DNA of 64,000 bases, taken from the NCBI GenBank assembly GCA_964017195.1, contig CAXHKT010000183.1, positions 186,001 through 250,000 of the forward strand, read 5' to 3'. Of the stretch, positions 9,580 to 20,941 are shown piece by piece (the first letter of the stretch is position 1; every line of letters starts with the position of its first letter). A program made the translations under genes and the position numbers. The DNA comes from Siderastrea radians. Its lineage: Eukaryota; Cnidaria; Anthozoa; Scleractinia; Rhizangiidae. Below the pieces are notes generated by a model. It saw only the letters and a list, made by a program, of their open reading frames with translations. It had not been told where the DNA came from and made no database searches.

Positions 9580-9629
9580 GCGCAGCCTTGCGCAGCCTTG
9601 CGCAGCCTTGCGCAGCCTTGCGCAGCCTT
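9580..9629. repeat. 10-bp subrepeat expansion, five units
   Basis: Copy of 5114 by the 4,466-bp duplication. Confidence 0.9.
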
Positions 9630-9707
9630 GCGCAGTGAACAACACCTTTTTTAGCCTCTGGGAAGGCCAAAAATGGGGTTTTTTCGCTAAGGATCCCACA
9701 TATCGCA

Positions 9708-10037
9708 CCTTCTTTGTGCTTTTGCACAAAAGGAATTTTTTTCGGATGGTCCCAGAGGGATTGAATGCATTTGGGACCTTTTTTCATGCAGCTGAGAGCG
9801 CCAAATAGCTTTTTTCTGCTTTTTGGGGCTAATTCAAGCCCTGAAAAAGTGCAGCACTTTTTAGTATCGCCAAATTCGATAAAAATAGTGTCAAATGGAA
9901 TGTTTTTTGGTGCCGCAACGGGATCAGGGGTGCTTTTGTGCTGGGGCCGTTGCACCAAAACCAGCACTTTTTTGAGGGACCCACCCCACCCCTCTCAAAA
10001 CTGAAATTCCCACCTTATCGACAAAATCGCAGACCTT
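9708..10037. repeat. BC module 10, beta
   Basis: Copy of module 5242; no difference seen. Followed by two A monomers. Confidence 0.92.
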
Positions 10038-10368
10038 GTACACAATAAACGTTTTTTTCTGAGCGCCCCGAGGGATTTGCATTATTATTAGGCCAGTGCA
10101 CAGCCTTGCGCCGCCTTTCGCAGCCTTGCGCAGTGAACAACACCTTTTTTAGCCTCTGGGAAGGCCAAAAATGGGATTTTTTCGCTAAGGATCGCACATA
10201 TCGCGCTTTTCTACACAATAAACTTTTTTTTCTGATAGCCCCGAGGGATTTGCGTTATTATTAGGCCAGTGCGCAGCCTTGCGCAGCCTTGCGCAGTCAA
10301 CAACACCTTTTTTAGCCTCTGGGAAGGCCAAAAATGGGGTTTTTTCGCTAAGGATCGCACATATCGCA

Positions 10369-10944
10369 CCTTCTTTGTGCTTTTGCACAAAAGGAATTTT
10401 TTTCGGATGGTCCCAGAGGGATTGAATGCATTTGGGACCTTTGTGCATGCAGCTGAGAGTGCCAATTAGCTTTTTTCTGCTTTTTGGGGCTAATTCAAGC
10501 CCTGAAAAATAATAATAATAATAATAATAAATAATAATAACGAATTTTTAAACAGGATGGCCCTTCAGTACATGCATACTGTTATCAAAGGGGTCCTGTA
10601 AAAGAAAAATATATATAACAATATAAAATAAAATAGATCATATAAAAGGATAAAAGGTAAAAAGTTAAAAATCTATTAAATTATGCTTACTTAACCTATA
10701 AAAATACTTCGTTTAAAGACTGCCTAAATAAAACCCTACTGCTAGTTTGTCTAGTTTGCAGCACTTTTTAGTATCGCCAAATTCGATAAAAATAGTGCCA
10801 AATGGAATGTTTCTTGGTGCCGCAACGGGATCAGGGGTGCTTTTGTGCTGGGGCCGTTGCACCAAAACCAGCACTTTTTTGAGGGACCCACCCCACCCCT
10901 CTCAAAACTGAAATTCCCACCTTATCGACAAAATCGCAAACTTT
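10369..10944. repeat. BC module 11, beta, with insert type 1
   Basis: Copy of module 5903. Followed by eight A monomers. Confidence 0.92.
10510..10756. mobile_element. 247-bp AT-rich insert, copy 3 (type 1)
   Basis: Identical in junctions and diagnostic bases to copy 1. Confidence 0.72.
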
Positions 10945-11655
10945 GTACACAAAAAACTTTTTTTTCTGATAGCCCCGAGGGATTTGCATTATTATTAGGC
11001 CAGTGCGCAGCCTTGCGCAGCCTTGCGCAGTGAACAACACCTTTTTTAGCCTCTGGGAAGGCCAAAAATGGGGTTTTTTCGCTAAGGATCGCACATATCG
11101 CGCTTTTCTACACAATAAACTTTTTTTCTGATAGCCCCGAGGGATTTGCGTTATTATTAGGCCAGTGCGCAGCCTTGCGCAGCCTTGCGCAGTGAACAAC
11201 ACCTTTTTTAGCCTCTGGGAAGGCCAAAAATGGGGTTTTTTCGCTAAGGATCGCACATATTGCGCTTTTCTACACAATAAACTTTTTTTTCTGATAGCCC
11301 CGAGGGATTTGCGTTATTATTAGGCCAGTGCGCAGCCTTGCGCTGCCTTGCGCAGTCAACAACACCTTTTTTAGCCTCTGGGAAGGCCAAAAATGGGGTT
11401 TTTTCGCTAAGGATCGCACATATCGCGCTTTTCTACACAATAAACTTTTTTTTCTGATAGCCCCGAGGGATTTGCGTTATTATTAGGCCAGTGCGCAGCC
11501 TTGCGCAGCCTTGCGCAGTGAACAACACCTTTTTTAGCCTCTGTTAAGGCCAAAAATGGGGTTTTTTTGCTAAGGATCGCACATATCGCGCTTTTCTACA
11601 CAATAAACTTTTTTTTCTGATAGCCCCGAGGGATTTGCGTTATTATTAGGCCAGT

Positions 11656-11705
11656 GCGCAGCCTTGCGCAGCCTTGCGCAGCCTTGCGCAGCCTTGCGCA
11701 GCCTT
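11656..11705. repeat. 10-bp subrepeat expansion, five units
   Basis: Copy of 7190. Confidence 0.9.
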
Positions 11706-12271
11706 GCGCAGTGAACAACACTTTTTTTAGCCTCTGGGAAGGCCAAAAATGGGGTTTTTTTGCTAAGGATCGCACATATCGCCCTTTTCTACACAATAAA
11801 CTTTTGTTTCTGATAGCCCCGAGGGATTTGCGTTATTATTAGGCCAGTGCGCAGCCTTGCGCAGTGAACAACACCTTCTTTAGCCTCTGGGAAGGCCAAA
11901 AATGGGGTTTTTTCGCTAAGGGTCGCACATTTCGCGCTTTTCTACACAATAAACTTTTTTTCTGATAGCCCCGAGGGATTTGCGTTATTATTAGGCCAGT
12001 GCGCAGCCTTGCGCAGCCTTGCGCAGTGAACAACACCTTCTTTAGCCTCTGGGAAGGCCAAAAATGGGGTTTTTTCGCTAAGGATCGCACATATCGCGCT
12101 TTTCTACACAATAAACTTTTTTTTCTGATAGCCCCGAGGGATTTGCGTTATTATTAGGCCAGTGCGCAGCCTTGCGCAGCCTTGCGCAGCCTTGCGCAGT
12201 GAACAACACCTTTTTTAGCCTCTGGGAAGGCCAAAAATGGGGTTTTTTCGCTAAGGATCGCACATATCGCA

Positions 12272-12847
12272 CCTTCTTTGTGCTTTTGCACAAAAGGAAT
12301 TTTTTTCGGATGGTCCCAGAGGGATTGAATGCATTTGGCACCTTTGTGCATGCAGCTGAGAGCGCCAATTAGCTTTTTTCTGCTTTTTGGGGCTAATTCA
12401 AGCCCTGAAAAATAATAATAATAATAATAATAAATAATAATAACGAATTTTTAAACAGGATGGCCCTTCAGTACATGCGTACTGTTATCAAAGGGGTCCT
12501 GTAAAAGAAAAATATATATAACAATATAAAATAAAATACATCATATAAAAGGATAAAAGGTAAAAAGTTAAAAATCTATTAAATTATGCTTACTTAACCT
12601 ATAAAAATACTTTGTTTAAAGACTGCCTAAATAAAACCCTACTGCTAGTTTGTCTAGTTTGCAGCACTTTTTAGTATCGCCAAATTCGATAAAAATAGTG
12701 CCAAATGGAATGTTTGTTGGTGCCGCAACGGGATCAGGGGTGCTTTTGTGCTGGGGCCGTTGCACCAAAACCAGCACTTTTTTGAGGGACCCACCCCACC
12801 CCTCTCAAAACTGAAATTCCCACCTTATCGACAAAATCGCAGACTTT
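12272..12847. repeat. BC module 12, beta, with insert type 2
   Basis: Copy of module 7806. Followed by five A monomers, one with a GCGCAGACTTGCACAGTAAAC variant (13,080) that marks the exit from the 4,466-bp duplication. Confidence 0.92.
12413..12659. mobile_element. 247-bp AT-rich insert, copy 4 (type 2)
   Basis: Identical in junctions and diagnostic bases to copy 2. Confidence 0.72.
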
Positions 12848-13655
12848 GTACACAATAACCTTTTTTTTCTGATAGCCCCGAGGGATTTGCATTATTATTA
12901 GGCCAGTGTGCAGCCTTGCGCAGCCTTGCGCAGCCTTGCGCAGTGAACAACACCTTTTTTAGCCTCTGGGAAGGCCAAAAATGGGGTTTTTTCGCTAAGG
13001 ATCGCACATATCGCGCTTTTCTACACAATAAACTTTTTTTCTGATAGCCCCGAGGGATTTGCGTTATTATTAGGCCAGTGCGCAGCCTTGCGCAGACTTG
13101 CACAGTAAACAACACCTTTTTTAGCCTCCGGGAAGGCCAAAAATGGGTTTTTTCGCTAAGGATCGCACATATCGCGCTTTTCTACACAATAAACTTTTTT
13201 TTCTGATAGCCCCGAGGGATTTGCGTTATTATTAGGCCAGTGCGCAGCCTTGCGCAGTGAACAACACCTTTTTTAGCCTCTGGGAAGGCCAAAAATGGGG
13301 TTTTTTCGCTAAGGATCGCACATATCGCGCTTTTCTACACAATAAACTTTTTTTTCTGATAGCCCCGAGGGATTTGCGTTATTATTAGGCCAGTGCGCAG
13401 CCTTGTGCAGCCTTGCGCAGTGAACAACACCTTTTTTAGCCTCTGGGAAGGCCAAAAATGGGGTTTTTTTGCTAAGGATCGCACATATCGCGCTTTTCTA
13501 CACAATAAACTTTTTTTTCTGATAGCCCCGAGGGCTTTGTGTTATTATTAGGCCAGTGCGCAGCCTTGCGCAGCCTTGCGCAGTGAACAACAACTTTTTT
13601 AGCCTCTGGGAAGGCCAAAAATGGAGTTTTTTCCCTAAGGATCGCACATATCGCG

Positions 13656-13985
13656 CCTTCTTTGTGCTTTTGCACAAAAGGAATTTTTTTCGGATGGTCC
13701 CAGAGGGATTGAATGCATTTGGGACCTTTGTGCATCCAGCTGAGAGCGCCAATTAGCTTTTTTCTGCTTTTGGGGGCTGATACAAGCCCTGAAAAGGTGC
13801 AGCACTTTTTAGTATCGCCAAATTCGATAAAAATAGTGCCAAATGGAATGTTTTTTGGTGCCGCAACGGGATCAGGGGTGCTTTTGTGCTGGGGCCGTTG
13901 CACCAAAACCAGCACTTTTTTGAGGGACCCACCCCACCCCTCTCAAAACTGAAATTCCCACCTTATCGACAAAATCGCAGACTTT
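13656..13985. repeat. BC module 13, alpha-like in beta domain
   Basis: Alpha features (starts after CGCG, CATCCAGCTG, CTTTTGGGGGC, GACTTTCTACAC) plus private GCTGATACAAGCC. Its A monomer ends CCCTAAGG although neighbours end CGCTAAGG. Copies at 38040 and 43776. Followed by four A monomers. Confidence 0.92.
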
Positions 13986-14369
13986 CTACACAATAAACTT
14001 TTTTTTCTGATAACCCCGAGGGATTTGCATTATTATTAGGCCAGAGCGCAGCCTTGCGCAGCCTTGCGCAGTGAACAACACCTTTTTTAGCCTCTGGGAA
14101 GGCCAAAAATGGGGTTTTTTCGCTAAGGATCGCACATATCGCGCTTTTCTACACAATAAACATTTTTTCTGATAGCCCCGAGGGATTTGCGTTATTATTA
14201 GGCCAGTGCGCAGCCTTGCGCAGCCTTGCGCAGTGAACAACACCTTTTTTAGCCTCTGGGAAGGCCAAAAATGGGGTTTTTTCGCTAAGGATCGCACATA
14301 TCGCGCTTTTCTACACAATAAACTTTTTTTTCTGATAGCCCCATGGATTTGCGTTATTATTAGGCCAGT

Positions 14370-14429
14370 GCACAGCCTTGCGCAGCCTTGCGCAGCCTTG
14401 CGCAGCCTTGCGCAGCCTTGCACAGCCTT
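14370..14429. repeat. 10-bp subrepeat expansion, six units
   Basis: The first and last units read GCACAGCCTT; the inner four are canonical. Copies at 38754 and 44490. Confidence 0.9.
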
Positions 14430-14670
14430 GCACAGTGAACAACACCTTTTTTAGCCTCTGGGAAGGCCAAAAATGGGGTTTTTTCGCTAAGGATCGCACA
14501 TAACGCGCTTTTCTACACAATAAACTTTTTTTTCTGATAGCCCCGAGGGCTTCGCGTTATTATTAGGCCAGTGCGCAGCCTTGCGCAGCCTTGCGCAGTG
14601 AACAACACCTTTTTTAGCCTCTGGGAAGGCCAAAAATGGGGTTTTTTCCCTAAGGATCGCACATATCGCA

Positions 14671-15000
14671 CCTTCTTTGTGCTTTTGCACAAAAGGAATT
14701 TTTTTCGGATGGTCCCAGAGGGATTGAATGCATTTGGGACCTTTGTGCATGCAGCTGAGAGCGCCAATTAGCTTTTTTCTGCTTTTTGGGGCTAATTCAA
14801 GCCCTGAAAAAGTGCAGCACTTTTTAGTATCGCCAAATTCGATAAAAATAGTGCCAAATAGAATGTTTTTTGGTGCCGCAACGGGATCTGGGGTGCTTTT
14901 GTGTTGGGGCCGTTGCACCAAAACCAGCACGTTTTTGAGGGACCCATCCCACAGCTCTCAAAACTGAAATTCCCACCTTATCGACAAAATCGCAGACCTT
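14671..15000. repeat. BC module 14, beta
   Basis: AAATAGAATG, GTGTTGGGG, CACGTTTTTGAG and CCCATCCCACAGCTCTC. Copies at 39055 and 44791. Followed by six A monomers. Confidence 0.92.
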
Positions 15001-15974
15001 GTACACAATAAACTTTTTTTTCTGGTAGCCCCGAGGAATTTGCGTTATTATTAGGCCAGTGCGCAGCCTTGTGCAGCCTTGCGCAGTGAACAACACCTTT
15101 TTTAGCCTCTGGGAAGGCCAAAAATGGGGTTTTTTCGCTAAGGAGCGCACATATCGCGCTTTTCTACACTATAAACTTTTTTTTCTGATAGCCCCGAGGG
15201 ATTTGCGTTATTATTAGGCCAGTGCGCAGCCTTGTGCAGCCTTGCACAGTGAACAACACCTTTTTTAGCCTCTGGGAAGGCAAAAAATGGGCTTTTTTCG
15301 CTAAGGATCGCACATATCGCGCTTTTCTACACAATAAACTTTTTTTTTCTGATAGCCCCGAGGGATTTGCGTTTTTATTAGGCCAGTGCGCAGCCTTGCG
15401 CAGCCTTGCGCAGTGAACAACACCTTTTTTAGCCTCTGGGAAGGCCAAAAATGGGGTTTTTTCGCTAAGGATCGCACATATCGCGCTTTTCTCCACAATA
15501 AACTTTTTTTTCTGATAGCCCCGAGGGATTTGCGTTATTATTAGGCCAGTGCGCAGCCTTGCGCAGCCTTGCGCAGTGAACAACACCTTTTTTAGCCTCT
15601 GGGAAGGCCAAAAATGGGGTTTTTTCGCTAAGGATCGCACATATCGCGCTTTTCTACACAATAAACTTTTTTTTCTGATAGCCCCGAGGGATTTGCGTTA
15701 TTACTAGGCCAGTGCGCAGCCTTGCGCAGCCTTGCGCAGTGAACAACACCTTTTTTAGCCTCTGGGAAGGCCAAAAATGGGGTTTTTTCGCTAAGGATCG
15801 CACATATCGCGCTTTTCTACACAATTAATTTTTTTTTCTGATAGCCCCGAGGGATTTGCGTTATTATTAGGCCAGTGCGCAGCTTTGCGCAGCCTTGCGC
15901 AGTGAACAACACCTTTTTTGGCCCTTGGGAAGGCCAAAAATGGGCTTTTTTCCCTAAGGATCGCACGTATCGCA

Positions 15975-16304
15975 TCTTCTTTGTGCTTTTGCACAAATGG
16001 AATTTTTTTCGGATGGTCCCAGAGGGATTGAATGCATTTGGGACCTTTGTGCATGCAGCTGAGAGCGCCAATTAGCTTTTTTCTGCTTTTTTGGGCTCAT
16101 TCAAGCCCTGAAAAAGTGCAGCACTTTTTAGTATCGCCAAATTCGATAAAAATAGTGCCAAATGGAATGTTTTTTGGTGCCGCAACGGGATCGGGGGTGC
16201 TTTTGTGCTGGGGCCGTTGCACCAAAACCAGCACTTTTTTGAGGGACCCACCCCACCCCTCTCAAAACTGAAATTCCCACCTTATCGACAAAATCGCAGA
16301 CTTT
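15975..16304. repeat. BC module 15, beta
   Basis: GCACGTATCGCATCTTC, GCACAAATGGAA, TTTTTTGGGCTCATTC and GGGATCGGGG; the A monomer before it has TTTTTTGGCCCTTGGG. Copies at 17807, 40359, 46095 and 47937. Followed by nine A monomers. Confidence 0.92.
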
Positions 16305-16862
16305 GTACACAATAAACTTTTTTTTCTGATAGCCCCGAGGGATTTGCATTATTATTAGGCCAGTGCGCAGCCTTGCGCAGCCTTGCACAGTCAAAAACAC
16401 CTTTTTTAGCCTCTGGGAAGGCCAAAAATGGGGTTTTTTCGCTAAGGATCGCACATATCGCGCTTTTCTACACAATAAACTTTTTTTTCTAATAGCCCGG
16501 AGGGATTTGCGTTATTATTAGCCCAGTGCGCAGCCTTGCGCAGCCTTGCGGAGCCTTGCGCAGTGAACAACACCTTTTTTATCCTCTGGGAAGGCCAAAA
16601 ATGGGGTTTTTTCGCTAAGGATCGCACATATCGCGCTTTTCTACACAATAAACTTTTTTTTTGATAGCCCTGAGAGATTTGCGTTATTATTAGGCCAGTG
16701 GGCAGCCTTGCGCAGCCTTGCGCAGTGAACAACACCTTTTTTAGCCTCTGGGAAGGCCAAAAATGGGGTTTTTTCGCTAAGGATCGCACATATCGCGCTT
16801 TTCTACACAATAAACTTTTTTTTCTGATAGCCCCGAGGGATTCGCGTTATTATTAGGCCAGT

Positions 16863-16912
16863 GCGCAGCCTTGCGCAGCCTTGCGCAGCCTTGCGCAGCC
16901 TTGCGCAGCCTT
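16863..16912. repeat. 10-bp subrepeat expansion, five units
   Basis: Equivalent positions: 18695 (five), 41247 (five), 46983 (six) and about 48833 (three). Confidence 0.9.
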
Positions 16913-17806
16913 GCGCAGTGAACAACACCTTTTTTAGCCTCTGGGAAGGCCAAAAATGGGGTTTTTTCGCTAAGGAGCGCACATATCGCGCTTTTCTACA
17001 CTATAAACTTTTTTTTCTGATAGCCCCGAGGGATTTGCGTTATTATTAGGCCAGTGCGCAGCCTTGTGCAGCCTTGCGCAGTGAACAACACCTTTTTTAG
17101 CCTCTGGGAAGGCAAAAAATGGGCTTTTTTCGCTAAGGATCGCACATATCGCGCTTTTCTACACAATAAACTTTTTTTTTCTGATAGCCCCGAGGGATTT
17201 GCGTTTTTATTAGGCCAGTGCGCAGCCTTGCGCAGCCTTGCGCAGTGAACAACACCTTTTTTAGCCTCTGGGAAGGCCAAAAATGGGGTTTTTTCGCTAA
17301 GGATCGCACATATCGCGCTTTTCTCCACAATAAACTTTTTTTTCTGATAGCCCCGAGGGATTTGCGTTATTATTAGGCCAGTGCGCAGCCTTGCGCAGCC
17401 TTGCGCAGTGAACAACACCTTTTTTAGCCTCTGGGAAGGCCAAAAATGGGGTTTTTTCGCTAAGGATCGCACATATCGCGCTTTTCTACACAATAAACTT
17501 TTTTTTCTGATAGCCCCGAGGGATTTGCGTTATTACTAGGCCAGTGCGCAGCCTTGCGCAGCCTTGCGCAGTGAACAACACCTTTTTTAGCCTCTGGGAA
17601 GGCCAAAAATGGGGTTTTTTCGCTAAGGATCGCACATATCGCGCTTTTCTACACAATTAATTTTTTTTTCTGATAGCCCCGAGGGATTTGCGTTATTATT
17701 AGGCCAGTGCGCAGCTTTGCGCAGCCTTGCGCAGTGAACAACACCTTTTTTGGCCCTTGGGAAGGCCAAAAATGGGCTTTTTTCCCTAAGGATCGCACGT
17801 ATCGCA

Positions 17807-18136
17807 TCTTCTTTGTGCTTTTGCACAAATGGAATTTTTTTCGGATGGTCCCAGAGGGATTGAATGCATTTGGGACCTTTGTGCATGCAGCTGAGAGCGC
17901 CAATTAGCTTTTTTCTGCTTTTTTGGGCTCATTCAAGCCCTGAAAAAGTGCAGCACTTTTTAGTATCGCCAAATTCGATAAAAATAGTGCCAAATGGAAT
18001 GTTTTTTGGTGCCGCAACGGGATCGGGGGTGCTTTTGTGCTTGGGCCGTTGCACCAAAACCAGCACTTTTTTGAGGGACCCACCCCACCCCTCTCAAAAC
18101 TGAAATTCCCACCTTATCGACAAAATCGCAGACTTT
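17807..18136. repeat. BC module 16, beta
   Basis: Copy of module 15975 with GTGCTTGGGCC in place of GTGCTGGGGCC, a change shared only with 47937. Followed by four A monomers. Confidence 0.92.
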
Positions 18137-18694
18137 GTACACAATAAACTTTTTTTTCTGATAGCCCCGAGGGATTTGCATTATTATTAGGCCAGTGCGC
18201 AGCCTTGCGCAGCCTTGCACAGTCAAAAACACCTTTTTTAGCCTCTGGGAAGGCCAAAAATGGGGTTTTTTCGCTAAGGATCGCACATATCGCGCTTTTC
18301 TACACAATAAACTTTTTTTTCTAATAGCCCGGAGGGATTTGCGTTATTATTAGCCCAGTGCGCAGCCTTGCGCAGCCTTGCGGAGCCTTGCGCAGTGAAC
18401 AACACCTTTTTTATCCTCTGGGAAGGCCAAAAATGGGGTTTTTTCGCTAAGGATCGCACATATCGCGCTTTTCTACACAATAAACTTTTTTTTTGATAGC
18501 CCTGAGAGATTTGCGTTATTATTAGGCCAGTGGGCAGCCTTGCGCAGCCTTGCGCAGTGAACAACACCTTTTTTAGCCTCTGGGAAGGCCAAAAATGGGG
18601 TTTTTTCGCTAAGGATCGCACATATCGCGCTTTTCTACACAATAAACTTTTTTTTCTGATAGCCCCGAGGGATTCGCGTTATTATTAGGCCAGT

Positions 18695-18744
18695 GCGCAG
18701 CCTTGCGCAGCCTTGCGCAGCCTTGCGCAGCCTTGCGCAGCCTT
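18695..18744. repeat. 10-bp subrepeat expansion, five units
   Basis: Precedes module 18823. Its counterpart before 48933 has three units, which accounts for a 20-bp change of offset (30,130 to 30,110). Confidence 0.9.
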
Positions 18745-18822
18745 GCGCAGTGAACAACACCTTTTTTAGCCTCTGGGAAGGCCAAAAATGGGGTTTTTTC
18801 CCTAAGGATCGCACATATCGCA

Positions 18823-19152
18823 CCTTCTTTGTGCTTTTGCACAAAAGGAATTTTTTTCGGATGGTCCCAGAGGGATTGAATGCATTTGGGTCCTTTGTGC
18901 ATGCAGCTGAGAGCGCCAATTAGCTTTTTTCTGCTTTTTGGGGCTAATTCAAGCCCTGAAAAAGTGCAGCACTTTTTAGTATCGCCAAATTCGATAAAAA
19001 TAGTGCCACATGGAATGTTTTTTGGTGCCACAACGGGATCTGGGGTGCTTTTGTGCTGGGGCCGTTGCACCAAAACCAGCACTTTTTTGAGGGACCAACC
19101 CCACCCCTCTCAAAACTGAAATTCCCACCTTATCGACAAAATCGCAGACCTT
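18823..19152. repeat. BC module 17, beta
   Basis: GGGTCCTTTG, GCCACATGGAATG, GGTGCCACAAC and GGGACCAACCCC. Copy at 48933 has GGGACCTTTG. Followed by three A monomers, which include the variants CTTTGTTAGCC and GCGAAGATC. Confidence 0.92.
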
Positions 19153-19644
19153 GTACACAATAAACTTTTTTTCTGATAGCCCTGAAGGATTTGCATTATT
19201 ATTAGGCCGGTGCGCATCCTTGCGCAGCCTTGCGCAGTGAACAACACCGTTTTTAGCCTCTGGGAGGGCCAAAAATGAGGTTTTTTCGCTAAGGATCGTA
19301 CATATCGCGCTTTTCTACACAATAAACTTTTTTTATGATAGCACCGAGGGATTTGCGTTATTATTAGGCCAGTGCGCAGCCTTGCGCAGCCTTGCGCAGC
19401 CTTGCGCAGTGAACAACACCTTTGTTAGCCTCTGCGAAGATCAAAAATGGGGTTTTTTCCCTAAGGATCGCACATATCGCGCTTTTCTACACAATAAACT
19501 TTTTTTTCTGATAGCCCCGAGGGATTTGCGTTATTATTAGGCCAGTGCGCAGCCTTGCGCAGCCTTGCGCAGTGAACAACACTTTCTTTAGCCTCTGGGA
19601 AGGCCAAAAATGGGGTTTTTTCCCTAAGGATCGCACATATCGCA

Positions 19645-19974
19645 CCTTCTTTGTGCTTTTGCAGAAAAGGAATTTTTTTCGGATGGTCGCAGAGGGATTG
19701 AATGCATTTGGGACCTTTGTGCATGCAGCTGAGAGCGCCAATTAGCTTTTTTCTGCTTTTTGGGGCTAATTCAAGCCCTGAAAAAGTGCAGCACTTTTTA
19801 GTATCGCCAAATTCGATAAAAATAGTGCCAAATGGAATGTTTTTTGGTGCCGCAACGGGATCTGGGGTGCTTTTGTGCTGGGGCCGTTGCACCAAAACCA
19901 GCACTTTTTTGAGGGACCCACCCCACCCCTCTCAAAACTGAGATTCCCACCTTATCGACAAAATCGCAGACTTT
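19645..19974. repeat. BC module 18, beta
   Basis: GCAGAAAAGGAA breaks the B hairpin; GATGGTCGCAG. Ends in the alpha-like GACTTTCTACAC at the beta/alpha boundary. Copy at 49745. Followed by four A monomers. Confidence 0.92.
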
Positions 19975-20611
19975 CTACACAATAAACTTTTTTTTCTGAT
20001 AGCCCCGAGGGATTTGCATTATTATTGGGCCAGTGCGCAGCCTTGCGCAGCCTTGCTCAGTCAACAACACCTTTTTTAGCCTCTGGGAAGGCCAAAAATG
20101 GGGTTTTTTCCCTAAGGATCGCACATATCGCGCTTTTCTACACAATAAAGTTTTTTTTCTGATAGCCCCGAGAGATTTGCGTTATTATTAGGCCAGTGGG
20201 CAGCCTTGCGCAGCCTTGCTCAGTCAACAACACCTTTTTTAGCCTCTGGAAAGGCCAAAAATGGGGTTTTTTCCCTAAGCATGGCACATATCGCGCTTTT
20301 CTACACAATAAACTTTTTTTTCTGATAGCCCCGAGGGATTCGCATTATTATTAGGCCAGTGCGCAGCCTTGCGCAGCCAACAACACCCTTTTTAGCCTCT
20401 GGGAAGGCCAAAAGTGGGGTTTTTTCGCTAAGGATCGCACATATCGCGCTTTTCTACACAATAAACTTTTTTTTCTGATAGCCCCAAGGGTTTTGCGTTA
20501 TTATTAGGCCAGTGCCCAGCCTTGCGCAGCCTTGCGCAGTGATCAACACCTTTTTTATCCTCTGGAAAGGCCAAAAATGGGGTTTTTTCCCTAAGGATCG
20601 CACATATCGCA

Positions 20612-20941
20612 CCTTCTTTGTGCTTTTGCACAAAAGGAATTTTTTTCGGATGGTCCCAGAGGGATTGAATGCATTTGGGACCCTTGTGCATGCAGCTGAG
20701 AGCGCCAATTAGCTTTTTTCTGCTTTTTAGGGCTAATTCAAGCCCAGAAAAAGTGCAGCACTTTTTAGTATCGCCAAATTCGATAAAAATAGTGCCAAAT
20801 GGAATGTTTATTGGTGCCGCAACGGGATCTGGGGTGCTTTTGTAATGGGGCCGTTGCACCAAAACCAGCACTTTTTTGAGGGACCCACCCCACCCCTCTC
20901 AAAACTGATATTCCCACCTTATCGACAAAATCGCAGACTTT
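20612..20941. repeat. BC module 19, beta in alpha domain
   Basis: Relative of 4562 (GCCCAGAAAAAG, ATGTTTATTGG, CTGATATTCCC) with private CTTTTTAGGGC and CTTTTGTAATGGGG. Followed by seven A monomers. Confidence 0.92.

Larger units (their letters stand above)
8577..13042. repeat. 4,466-bp tandem duplication, copy 2
   Basis: Same order as copy 1, with modules at 9028, 9708, 10369 and 12272. A third, single copy lies at about 32,961-37,430 (offset 28,850 from copy 1) and has ATATCGCGC where copies 1 and 2 share ATATTGCGC. Copies 1 and 2 are therefore the youngest pair. Confidence 0.9.
15141..16972. repeat. 1,832-bp tandem duplication, copy 1
   Basis: Begins at the marker AGGAGCGCACATATCGCGC. 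Contains the module at 15975 and the monomers around it, ending with a five-unit subrepeat expansion (16863). Confidence 0.88.
16973..18804. repeat. 1,832-bp tandem duplication, copy 2
   Basis: The same marker recurs at 16973. Module 17807 differs by GTGCTTGGG. The same pair occurs at about 45.26-48.8 kb with a period of 1,842 bp, the extra 10 bp being one GCGCAGCCTT unit. Confidence 0.88.
4351..19974. repeat. Beta-type array domain 1
   Basis: A monomers mostly end CGCTAAGG and carry GCGCAGTGAAC; modules begin after CGCA and contain CTTTTTGGGGC, usually ending in GACTTTGTACAC. The only inserts in the left half (four of seven) are here. One alpha-like module (13656) is embedded. Confidence 0.75.
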
